A DNA stretch of 64,000 nucleotides from Leptospiraceae bacterium (GTDB lineage: Bacteria; Spirochaetota; Leptospiria; Leptospirales; Leptospiraceae), in assembly GCA_024233835.1 (NCBI GenBank), contig JACKPC010000006.1, positions 62,001-126,000 on the forward strand. The letters run 5' to 3'. This document shows, piece after piece, positions 42,086 to 50,991 of this stretch. A model generated the notes under the pieces. It was not told where the DNA came from and searched no databases. It saw only the letters and a program-made list of their open reading frames with translations. A program made the position numbers and the translations under genes. The stretch's first letter is position 1, and every line of letters starts with the position of its first letter.

Positions 42086-45000
42086 TTATAAGATCTTTTT
42101 ATAAATTTCTTGCAGGGTCTCTTTTTTCAAGTTTGCCTTCAAAAAAATGGGTATAAACATAGTTCCAAACACACAGCTAATTGTAAAAACAAAAAAGAAA
42201 TCATATATATATAAAACCGCTGTGTCCGCAAATAAAAGAAAGAATAAAAAAAACGGAAGTATAGAAAGAACTATAGGAAAAAATAAAAACAGTCTTTCAG
42301 GCTTTCGTTTTATCAAATTTTTTGTAAGATAAATTCCTCCTTTCGATTTTATCACAAGTAAAAGAAAAATATCAAATCCTGAAAATAAAAGTAAAGCCAA
42401 TAAAATGGGATAAGTCATTTTCCCGATAAACCCATAGATAAAAAGAATTTTTAAAGCCAGCAAGAATATAATAGATAATGCCGGTTTTAAAGAATATTTA
42501 AAGGATTCATAATAAGCTGATAACATCATATAGATAAATACTGGTAAGGCGAAAATAACATATACCTGGAGTTCAGAACTTTTATCAAACGTTCTTCCGC
42601 TCTTTTTCCCCGCTTCGATTCTGTAGTTTTCAGGTAGAGGAAAAGCTAAGATCCGGGATAAGGCTTCTTCAATTTTTTTATCACTCACATCAGCAAAACG
42701 TATAGAAATAGAATATAAGCGTTTTTTATTTTTATGATAGATTTTTACAGGCACCTTACTTTCCTTTCTCCAAACAACTTCTGTAATTGGAACATATTTT
42801 CCATCCAAATTTTTCACCCTAATTAAAGAAAGGCTGTCTTTCGAATCCCTGTATTTTTTATCAAATCGTACCCGAATGTCAATTTCTCTATCCTTTTCAT
42901 AAAATTTACTGGCGATTCCTCCCTGTATAGCCAATTTCAAAAAATCTCCAATCTCTAATAAGTTTAAAAGGGAACCTCTCAATTTATACCCCAGAATATA
43001 AAGAAGCAATTCATCACGAGGCGGTTTGAAAAGATATACAACTTCTACTACATTCTCCATAGCTTTTGCAATCGTAACCAGTTTCGTAACATAAGCTTCG
43101 AGTTCATCCAAATCATTTCCCAATATATCTAAAACCATTTCGCGAGTTGTTAATTGAATGTTATCGGAAGAAAAATAGAAATAAGCCGGCTCTGTTTTTC
43201 CTACAGAATTTTTTATATAATTCGTATAAGTTTCATCTAAAAAAATATCATTATTTACTTTTATAATAAAGAAGGAGCGTTCGGTTTCTGTTTTTGAAAC
43301 GAGTTGTTTAATCCCTTTCAAGTCCATAATTTTTTTTTCTATACCCAGGGTGATTTTATTAGCATATTCAAAACTGGTTCCGGAAGGAAATTCTAAAAAA
43401 GCTATCAACTCTTTCTCTTTAAAAGAGACTCCGAGCTCCTTTTTCATTGAAAAAAAAGAATAAATAGATAGGGGTATAAGTAGGAAGGATAAAAGAAATA
43501 CATATTTACTATATTTTAGTATAAGTAGATAAAATTTTACCAGCAAAGAATGAATTTGGCTCGGAATATTAGTTAATTTGATATATACATAAAAGCTAAT
43601 TTTTTTGATTTTCTCGTAAAAGGAAAACTTTTTTATCATTGTAAAAACAGGATTTAGATCTATAATTTGATTCATTTCTGGGAAAACTATCTCAACAGGT
43701 TTATAGAGTAAAATAAGGATAGGAAATATCATATAAATAAGGAGAAAGTATATACCGGTACAAAAAGCTGTTATAAAATAATGAATTGCAGTGGTTTTAC
43801 TAAAAAGCAGGAATAATAGGGATACCAATAAAAGGTAAATTAGTATATATGATAATATGGAAGAAAAGTATTTCATTGCAATTATTGGTTCTTTAGGTTT
43901 ATAAACAAAAGCTAAAGAAGTATAAAAAAACCAAAAATAGATTGCAACCGAAGCTCCGGAAATAGAAAGCATATTTAAAGGAATTTGTAATACATAAAGG
44001 ATGAATGCAAATATAAAAAAAGAAATAGAAATCGATACAATATGAAGTAGAACATAATAAAGTTTATACGGATTTGTTTTATATATATACAGAAACTGAA
44101 AGATAAATGCTCCGAAGAAACAAAATAATAAATTTTGATAAGTATGTTTAATTAAATCACCCTGATCAAATGTAACTTCATAATTTGTATTACGATGATA
44201 TAAGGCCTCTATAATTTTCTTGGATTGTTTGCTTATATGCAACGGGTCACCTATATAGGTTTTGTATATGTACAAACTAACCATTTCTTTAGCATTCACC
44301 CTTGAACTGGAATCTTCATCTCGAAAGGCCATTTTTACTTCGGCTATATCTTTTATCAAAACAGGATTTCTCCCGTTATCCAGACTCACCGGCAACTCTC
44401 GAATTTCATAAAGATCTTTAAATTTTCCATCCGAATAGACCTTCTGTTCTCTCGCATCCTTATATATCTTTGTAATCGTTTGATTTGTATTGTTAGAACT
44501 TAGAGCATCGACTACTTCTCGTAAACTTATAGCATAAGCTTCCATCTGTTGTCTATCACAAGAAACCAAAACTTCTCGAACTCGTCCACCTGCAATAATA
44601 ATCTGGCTAATCCCCTCTATGCTCTCCAATTCAGGCTTTATGAACCTTTCCAAATATTCCCGGATAGCCGTTAAATCCATTTTCTCACTTTTAAAACTCA
44701 CAATAAAAACCGGTACCTGTTCCGGATCGTATTTAATGATTCCCGGCTTATGAGCCTCTCTCGGAAATTTATGAGAAACCAGGTCAATCCTTTCTTTTAA
44801 TTCCAGTATTTTATAATTTAAGTCTGTCTCTTTTTCAAATTCGATGTTAACTTTCATCTTCCCCGCTTCAGAAAAAGACCGCATTTCCTTGATACCCCCG
44901 ACTATAGAAATGGCTTCTTCTATGGGATTCGTTATTTGCTGTTCCATTTTCAATGGATCGGCTCCAGGAAAATCAAGATGAATACTTAAACCCGGATAGA

Positions 45001-45124
45001 CGGGAGAAGGATATAAAGAAAAATTTAGCCTATAAAAAGAAATTAGACCGAATAGAAGTAAGGCCAGAACAAGCATGGATATCAATACAGGTCTGGCTTT
45101 AATTTGAATCAGAAATTCTTTCAA
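42086..45124 (-). CDS. RND permease, degenerate partner subunit
   Basis: The 1012-residue protein has the RND layout: TM1, a large periplasmic loop (porter domain, about 35-325), TM2-6, TM7, a second loop (about 575-835), and TM8-12. The TM4 motif is SGASVAIYFWFFYTS, where the active partner has GGIALGIGMLFDNSN: the proton-relay Asp (D404 there) is Phe400 here. TM2-TM6 are rich in Phe/Tyr/Ile and poorly conserved, while the periplasmic domains stay RND-like. It probably serves as a substrate-handling partner without its own proton cycle. It overlaps the first RND gene by 26 bp. Confidence 0.85.
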   Translation of the reverse strand: MKEFLIQIKARPVLISMLVLALLLFGLISFYRLNFSLYPSPVYPGLSIHLDFPGADPLKMEQQITNPIEEAISIVGGIKEMRSFSEAGKMKVNIEFEKETDLNYKILELKERIDLVSHKFPREAHKPGIIKYDPEQVPVFIVSFKSEKMDLTAIREYLERFIKPELESIEGISQIIIAGGRVREVLVSCDRQQMEAYAISLREVVDALSSNNTNQTITKIYKDAREQKVYSDGKFKDLYEIRELPVSLDNGRNPVLIKDIAEVKMAFRDEDSSSRVNAKEMVSLYIYKTYIGDPLHISKQSKKIIEALYHRNTNYEVTFDQGDLIKHTYQNLLFCFFGAFIFQFLYIYKTNPYKLYYVLLHIVSISISFFIFAFILYVLQIPLNMLSISGASVAIYFWFFYTSLAFVYKPKEPIIAMKYFSSILSYILIYLLLVSLLFLLFSKTTAIHYFITAFCTGIYFLLIYMIFPILILLYKPVEIVFPEMNQIIDLNPVFTMIKKFSFYEKIKKISFYVYIKLTNIPSQIHSLLVKFYLLILKYSKYVFLLSFLLIPLSIYSFFSMKKELGVSFKEKELIAFLEFPSGTSFEYANKITLGIEKKIMDLKGIKQLVSKTETERSFFIIKVNNDIFLDETYTNYIKNSVGKTEPAYFYFSSDNIQLTTREMVLDILGNDLDELEAYVTKLVTIAKAMENVVEVVYLFKPPRDELLLYILGYKLRGSLLNLLEIGDFLKLAIQGGIASKFYEKDREIDIRVRFDKKYRDSKDSLSLIRVKNLDGKYVPITEVVWRKESKVPVKIYHKNKKRLYSISIRFADVSDKKIEEALSRILAFPLPENYRIEAGKKSGRTFDKSSELQVYVIFALPVFIYMMLSAYYESFKYSLKPALSIIFLLALKILFIYGFIGKMTYPILLALLLFSGFDIFLLLVIKSKGGIYLTKNLIKRKPERLFLFFPIVLSILPFFLFFLLFADTAVLYIYDFFFVFTISCVFGTMFIPIFLKANLKKETLQEIYKKIL

Positions 45125-48100
45125 GTCGGCTTTCCTTCCTATTCTCTAAGATATAAAATAATAAGGGTATTAAAAAAAGAGTAAAAAAAGCAGCAGAAAT
45201 AAGACCGCTTACCACTACAATGCCCAATGGAGCCTGAAATTCAGAACCCCGACCTAAACCCAGAACAACCGGTAACAAACCAAGAATGGTAGTAGAATTG
45301 TTCATGAGAATCGGACGCAAAACTGTTTTTGAACTTTCTAATATAGCTACCTGTAAGGCAAGACCCTCTTCTTTATAAATTTGTAAATACTCATAGAATA
45401 ATGTAGCATTATCAACTACCACACCTACTAACAAAATCAGCCCCATAAACGAACTGACATTTAAACTCTTTCCGGAAAAATAAAGAGCCGGAAAACTTCC
45501 AATAAATATCAGGGGAATCGTACATACCATAACCAGAGAATATTTCAAAGATTCAAACTGAGCCGACAGGAGCATATAAATCAGTATAGAAGCAAGTGCA
45601 AAAGAAAAAAGTAATTCCTTAACGGATTCATTTAAATTTTCTTTCTCTCCTGAATACTTTAAAGTATATCCGGTAGGCAAAGAATAATTAGCAATTAAGG
45701 AATCCAGACTATCTTCAATACTTGCTTTTTTTGTTTTATCATAATCAATAGAAATTACATTTACTCTTGATTTCCCTCTTCGAGTAATGACATTCAGACT
45801 ATCAAACTCACGAACCGTAGCAAATTGAGATATTTCTACCGGTTCTTCGGCTTTTGTCTGAATTTTTAATTGTAGTATTTTATTCAAATTATCTGTTTTG
45901 GATTTTTTAAAGCGAAGACGTATATCCACATCATATCCGGCCACCTTCATTTTAGTAGCTATCGAGCCATCTGTAGCCGTTTTTAAATAATCAGCAACAT
46001 AAGAATTACTAAAATTAAACCTGGTAAGCTTAAGTGGATCGTAACTAACTTTTAGCTCCTTACTTCTTGCTTCCATGCCTGAACTAATATCCTGTATGCC
46101 TTCTATTTTTTCTAAATCTCCCTGAATTTTCTTCCCGATATTTTTTAACTCCTCCAGTTCATCTCCAATTAAGAGTAATTCTAACTTACCCGTATTCTGA
46201 GATAATAAGCTCGAAATAATATCTCCACCGGGAAAAAAACCCAGGCTAATAGACTTATTAAAATCCAGTTGTTTTCTAAATTGATTAATGAAAGTTAAAG
46301 TACTTGTACCTTTATTTTTATCCAGAACCACTCGGATATTCGCCACATTAGTTGAACTTGTCTTACTACTTTTTCCGACTACACTATCGGAATCATAACC
46401 AATATTTGTAATAATCCCCTTCACTATAGATTCAGATAACAATTTATTCTCTAAAATAGATACAATCTCTTCCATAGACTCCAGCGTATAACCTTCCGGG
46501 CCTTTTAATTCAATTCTAAATTCAGAAGTATCCACCGATGGAACAAATTCTTTTTTTACCTGCGTCATAATGAGAAATGAAGCAACAAACAAAACTAATA
46601 TTACAGTAAACACCGGCACAGGAGAAGAAATCAAAAAACTGAGCTTTTTTACATAGCCGTCCTGCATCCGTGTTTCAGCATTTCCTAAAGTATTAAAAAC
46701 GCCTTCTATTTTTCCTTTTTGCTTATGCCTGTCCTTATAAAATAAAAAAGCCAGTAAAGGAATTAAGGTAAGAGCTACTGTAAAACTGATTAATAAAGAT
46801 ACAACTATCGCAAGAGCCATTTCAGAAAAGATAATCCCTAAAAAGCTTTTAATAAAAGATATAGGTAAGAATACAATTACTGTAGTCATAGTTGCTGAGA
46901 AAATAGATTTAGCGACTTCACTAGAACCACTTATAATAGCATCTGTATAATCCTGTTTGGTTAATAAATTTCTTTCAATACCGGATAGAACCACGTTGCT
47001 ATTATCAAAAAGCATTCCGATACCGAGTGCAATTCCTCCGAGAGACATTAAATTTAAGGAGATTCCCAGTATTTTAAAAATGATAAAAGCAGGTAAAAGA
47101 GTCGCCGGTATAACAAAAAGTAAAATCAAAGGACTTTTAAAATTGCGAAGAATGATAAGAAGTGCAAGAAAAGCTAAAAAGGTGCCTATTAGAAGGTTCT
47201 GAAACAGGTTGTTGATAGCCGCCTGGATAAATTCAGCTTCTTCGTATACAACATTTATCTCTACATCTTTATGAAAACGCTTTTGTAGATCCGAAATAGC
47301 CTGGCGAACTTCTCGTGTTATCTCTACCGTATTTTTACTGGACTCTTTATGAATATAGGCAATCACACAATCTTTACCGTTATACTTCGCCTTGCCTGTT
47401 TTTTCTTTATAAGTTTCATAAGTTCGACTTAAATCTTTTAAATATACCGGTTCGGATTGCTTTCCCAGACCTACCGTGATTTCCCCTATATCAGAGATAT
47501 AGCGATACTCACCTATAGCTCGAATTAATAATTCCCGGTTTCCTACCGGGAGCTGCCCGGCAGGAAAGTTACGGTTATTCAGGTCTAATTGCTTTTTAAT
47601 ATCCAATAAAGATAGATTATAGGAATACATCCTCTGAGGATCAACTTCAACCACAATTTCCTTGGTATCTCCACCACTTAGCTGAACGGCCGCTACACCG
47701 TCAACTCTATCTAAGAATATCTTTATATTATCATTTACGAAACTACGTAAGTCTTTTTTATTGGAAAGACCTTTTGCAAAAAAAACTATTTCTATAATCG
47801 GAGATTTACTCGGATCATAGCGACTAATCACAGACTTTGAAGCATCCTGAGGAAGGATATCCCGGATCAAATCTATCCGTTCTCGCAGTTCCATAATTGC
47901 AAAGTTAATATTTTTTGTATTATTAAACTGAGCTGTGATAAAAGAAAAACCTTCAATAGATTCCGATTCGACTTTTTCAAGACCATTTATGGTACTAATT
48001 GTTTCGGTAATGGGTTTTGTAATGAGGTTTTCTATTTCAGAAGGAGCCGAGTTCGCAAAACCGGTAATGATAGTTACTCGAGGAAATTCCAGATTAGGTA

Positions 48101-48215
48101 ACAAATTTATTTTGATATCATTTAAGGATATAATACCAAACATCCCGAAGGCCAAATATATCATAATAGTCGTTACCGGCCTTTTCAGAATGAGTCTTTG
48201 AAGCTTAGCAATCAT
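45099..48215 (-). CDS. RND efflux permease, active subunit
   Basis: The 1038-residue protein has full RND topology with TM1 (about 12-31), porter loops (about 35-330 and 560-860) and two sets of membrane helices. TM4 keeps D404 followed by N405 (GIGMLFDNSNVV), the pattern of many HAE/CzcA-like pumps, and TM10 has GLILLVGVVVDNATLFYEY. It is an inner-membrane proton-driven exporter working with the membrane-fusion protein upstream and the TolC-like protein downstream. The substrate cannot be read from the sequence. It overlaps both neighbours. Confidence 0.93.
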   Translation of the reverse strand: MIAKLQRLILKRPVTTIMIYLAFGMFGIISLNDIKINLLPNLEFPRVTIITGFANSAPSEIENLITKPITETISTINGLEKVESESIEGFSFITAQFNNTKNINFAIMELRERIDLIRDILPQDASKSVISRYDPSKSPIIEIVFFAKGLSNKKDLRSFVNDNIKIFLDRVDGVAAVQLSGGDTKEIVVEVDPQRMYSYNLSLLDIKKQLDLNNRNFPAGQLPVGNRELLIRAIGEYRYISDIGEITVGLGKQSEPVYLKDLSRTYETYKEKTGKAKYNGKDCVIAYIHKESSKNTVEITREVRQAISDLQKRFHKDVEINVVYEEAEFIQAAINNLFQNLLIGTFLAFLALLIILRNFKSPLILLFVIPATLLPAFIIFKILGISLNLMSLGGIALGIGMLFDNSNVVLSGIERNLLTKQDYTDAIISGSSEVAKSIFSATMTTVIVFLPISFIKSFLGIIFSEMALAIVVSLLISFTVALTLIPLLAFLFYKDRHKQKGKIEGVFNTLGNAETRMQDGYVKKLSFLISSPVPVFTVILVLFVASFLIMTQVKKEFVPSVDTSEFRIELKGPEGYTLESMEEIVSILENKLLSESIVKGIITNIGYDSDSVVGKSSKTSSTNVANIRVVLDKNKGTSTLTFINQFRKQLDFNKSISLGFFPGGDIISSLLSQNTGKLELLLIGDELEELKNIGKKIQGDLEKIEGIQDISSGMEARSKELKVSYDPLKLTRFNFSNSYVADYLKTATDGSIATKMKVAGYDVDIRLRFKKSKTDNLNKILQLKIQTKAEEPVEISQFATVREFDSLNVITRRGKSRVNVISIDYDKTKKASIEDSLDSLIANYSLPTGYTLKYSGEKENLNESVKELLFSFALASILIYMLLSAQFESLKYSLVMVCTIPLIFIGSFPALYFSGKSLNVSSFMGLILLVGVVVDNATLFYEYLQIYKEEGLALQVAILESSKTVLRPILMNNSTTILGLLPVVLGLGRGSEFQAPLGIVVVSGLISAAFFTLFLIPLLFYILENRKESRLERISDSN

Positions 48216-49759
48216 TCCACTAAAGCCTTAACTTTTAATCCATCCCGTAAACGACTTAAATGTTCAGCGGCTATAAGATCCCCTTCTTTTAATCCATCTA
48301 AAATTTCTATGCGATCCTCTTTTTTCTTTCCGGGCTTTACCTTTACCTTAAAAACATTAAAGAAACCAGGTTCTGATGTAGGTTTTAAAACAAAAACTTC
48401 TGCTACATTTTCTTCCAATAGTTTAATCAAACGACTTTGTATAAGAATTACCTTTTCCTTCTTTCCGGTTACGACTTCAGAACGAATAAACATCCCCGGT
48501 TTCAGCTTATAATCGGGATTTTTCAGCTCCACTTTCACCCTGGCAGTATGGGTTTTCTTATCAATCTCAGGACTGATAGACTTTACAGTACCTTTAAATT
48601 CTTTTTCCGGATATATATCCGTTTTTATCTGCACTTCCATATTAACAGAAATCTTGGAGGCATCTGCTTCATTCAGAAAAAATGTTGCATATACACTATC
48701 AATCTTCACAAGACTCATAATCGCCTGGCTATTCATACCGCCGGCATTAATCAAAACTCCCCTACTCTTATAACGTTCGGAAACAACCCCCACTATAGGA
48801 GAATAGATTGTAGACTCCCGAATTAAAATTTTCGTTGCTGTCACATTCGCCTGCTGAATTCCAACTTCTTTTTCGGCGACTTCCATCTCTGCTTTTTCGA
48901 TGATTGTATTAACTTCAATGAGTACCTTAAGTTTATCTTTTTTTCCTGAGGGTAAATTATAACCTGCATCAATAATATCTTTGTCACGAATCCCTACCAT
49001 TGCGATGTTTAATTCACGTTTAGCTATCTGGAAGGCCGATTCCTTGGATTTATACTCCAATTCAGCCGCTTTAAATTCTTCCTGGGGAATAGCCTTCCCT
49101 TTTAAAAGTTTTTCCTTCTTTTCATAAACTTCCAGGGCTCTTTCATATTCTAATTTAGTTTTATGTAAATTAGAAATTCTTTTATCTGCTTCATTGAGTC
49201 TAACTTCTATTTTTTTCTTAGACTGATTATACTTCTCTACTGCTAATTTCAACTTGGCCCTGGCTGAGCTAAGGGCTGCTTCCTGCTTGGCGAGTTCTAT
49301 CTCGTAGCTAAGGCTTTCAATTTTTAAAAGCTTCTGCCCTTTTGTAACATTTTCCCCCTCGGATACAAAAAAATTATCTATCCGACCATTGACCTTGGAA
49401 TAAATTTCTACTTTCTCCACCGGTTCTATTGTTCCGGAAGAAGAAATTGTCGGATCAATAAATTCCGAGTTTACTTTGAGAGCTTTAACCTGTAAAACCC
49501 CATCAAGCTCTTTGATTTCTTTTTCTTCTGTAACCTTCATTTCCTGCTTTTGAAAATACGTAAAAACAGAAAGTTTAGGAGAGTAAAGTAAACGATTCAC
49601 AGAAGGAAATCTGGCACGAAAAGAAGCACCGACCAAATTCGAGTACAAAAGGGTAAGACCAAGGTAAACAAGAACAGCAATTACAAACCTTTTCAGAAAA
49701 GGTTTCTCCAAAATAAATTTATATATTTCTAAAAATTTTTCTTTCATTTTAAAAATCAC
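48212..49759 (-). CDS. RND membrane-fusion (periplasmic adaptor) protein
   Basis: The 515-residue protein has one N-terminal transmembrane helix (about 24-46), a barrel-sandwich hybrid (VEIYSKVNGRIDNFFVSEGENVTKGQ...IESL, about 115-150), and a long coiled-coil hairpin (about 150-310). The returning lipoyl half (STIYSPIVGVVSERY), a beta-barrel (about 340-410) and a membrane-proximal domain follow. It bridges the RND permeases and the TolC-like duct. The coiled coil is long for the family. It overlaps the RND gene by 4 bp and the TPR lipoprotein gene by 11 bp. Confidence 0.92.
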   Translation of the reverse strand: MIFKMKEKFLEIYKFILEKPFLKRFVIAVLVYLGLTLLYSNLVGASFRARFPSVNRLLYSPKLSVFTYFQKQEMKVTEEKEIKELDGVLQVKALKVNSEFIDPTISSSGTIEPVEKVEIYSKVNGRIDNFFVSEGENVTKGQKLLKIESLSYEIELAKQEAALSSARAKLKLAVEKYNQSKKKIEVRLNEADKRISNLHKTKLEYERALEVYEKKEKLLKGKAIPQEEFKAAELEYKSKESAFQIAKRELNIAMVGIRDKDIIDAGYNLPSGKKDKLKVLIEVNTIIEKAEMEVAEKEVGIQQANVTATKILIRESTIYSPIVGVVSERYKSRGVLINAGGMNSQAIMSLVKIDSVYATFFLNEADASKISVNMEVQIKTDIYPEKEFKGTVKSISPEIDKKTHTARVKVELKNPDYKLKPGMFIRSEVVTGKKEKVILIQSRLIKLLEENVAEVFVLKPTSEPGFFNVFKVKVKPGKKKEDRIEILDGLKEGDLIAAEHLSRLRDGLKVKALVE

Positions 49760-50327
49760 TTTCCATTAATTTCTTCGCCAGGTCTTCGAGTTTTACTGAT
49801 TTTTCCGTTAAACCGGCCGCTCTATATATTTTACTTAATTCTATATATGAATTAGCTAATTTTTCTTTATACGATATAGCTTTCGAAAAGGAAAGAATAG
49901 CTTCATCTGTTTTATTTAATTTCTTACAAATCATTCCTCTGATATATAGGATATCATAGTTATTAGCATCAAAAAACAGGTAATCATCTATACGTTTTAA
50001 TTGTTCTTCATAATTCTTAGAAACAATAAAATCAGTTTTTATAATCCAATATAGAGCAGTTCGATTCTCATTTCGGTAATAGTCTTCCTGAAAAAGTTCC
50101 TTTGCTTTTTGAAAATTCAATTTATAATAATGAATTTTCCCTATATATATATTCGTATGAAGAAAGCCTTCTTTTTCATTTTTCACCTGTGTAAAAAGCT
50201 TTAGCGATTCATCCAACTGTTTATTCGAATAAAGACCCACTGCCTGTTGATAGGTTTTAAATAAAACTTTTTCATCCGGCCCGCAGGCAAAAACTAAGAG
50301 TAAAGTAAAAAAAAGTAAGCTCTTCAT
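49749..50327 (-). CDS. TPR-like lipoprotein
   Basis: The start at 50327 gives MKSLLFFTLLLVFAC, a signal with lipobox and Cys15, and a 192-residue protein. It contains degenerate TPR-type helices (AVGLYSNKQLDESLKLFTQ; KTDEAILSFSKAISYKEKLA). It lies 7 bp after the preceding lipoprotein gene and overlaps the adaptor gene. It may be an outer-membrane-anchored assembly factor of the pump. The longer frame to 50372 would overlap the upstream gene and hide the signal peptide. Confidence 0.7.
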   Translation of the reverse strand: MKSLLFFTLLLVFACGPDEKVLFKTYQQAVGLYSNKQLDESLKLFTQVKNEKEGFLHTNIYIGKIHYYKLNFQKAKELFQEDYYRNENRTALYWIIKTDFIVSKNYEEQLKRIDDYLFFDANNYDILYIRGMICKKLNKTDEAILSFSKAISYKEKLANSYIELSKIYRAAGLTEKSVKLEDLAKKLMESDF

Positions 50328-50334
50328 AAGAGTC

Positions 50335-50991
50335 TTATCCATTAATAATTTTTTGAGTAAAAGAAGTAGCAATTTCCTTACAAACTTCCTTCAATAATTT
50401 GGTGTTATACAGATTTTTTTCATCTATAGCAAAACTTATCATGCCCACCTTTTCTCCCTTATCGTTATAAACGTGAAGAAAAACAAGGCTATTCTTCTCA
50501 TTATCCAAATAATCCAGAGTATCGGAAACAGAAATCGCTCCCTGCAAAAAGTATCGAAAACCAAATTCTTTTGCTATTTTCTGGATTTCGGAAGGCTCCA
50601 GGTGTTTTTCCGTCAGTTTAAGCTCAGGTCTCTTGTTCTCCCCGGCAGCATCCTTTAATAACTCGGGTAAAAGTTCATCGGAATAGGCAGGCTCTTCTCC
50701 CGAACCTTTAGGTTTTTCAGGTGATAGTTTGGACTCTCTTTTTTTCAAAGAAGCCGTCTTCGTATTTTCAAACTCTATAATACTATATCCTTCCTGCAAA
50801 AATTCAAACTGTAGCATATCCCGAAAATTTTTATCTACATACTCAGTAGGATATAGCTTTCGATACTCAACAAAGCCTATGGCTAATTTACTTACAGGAG
50901 AAATTTCTCTTTTCACTCCCCTAACTAAATCTTTATTGCAACCTAACAATGCACTGATGCATAATAAAATATATAAAATTCTCAAACTCAA
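50335..50991 (-). CDS. Putative lipoprotein, unknown function
   Basis: The 218-residue protein has a signal peptide and lipobox SALLGC (Cys18). A mixed alpha/beta body follows with FGFRYFLQGAISVSDTLDYL and SLVFLHVYNDKGEKVGMISF, reminiscent of small outer-membrane assembly lipoproteins that bind partner strands, plus a charged Lys/Glu/Pro insertion (about 65-105). No family was recognised. It overlaps the upstream Ig-like lipoprotein gene by 4 bp, so it belongs to the export operon. Confidence 0.65.
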   Translation of the reverse strand: MSLRILYILLCISALLGCNKDLVRGVKREISPVSKLAIGFVEYRKLYPTEYVDKNFRDMLQFEFLQEGYSIIEFENTKTASLKKRESKLSPEKPKGSGEEPAYSDELLPELLKDAAGENKRPELKLTEKHLEPSEIQKIAKEFGFRYFLQGAISVSDTLDYLDNEKNSLVFLHVYNDKGEKVGMISFAIDEKNLYNTKLLKEVCKEIATSFTQKIING

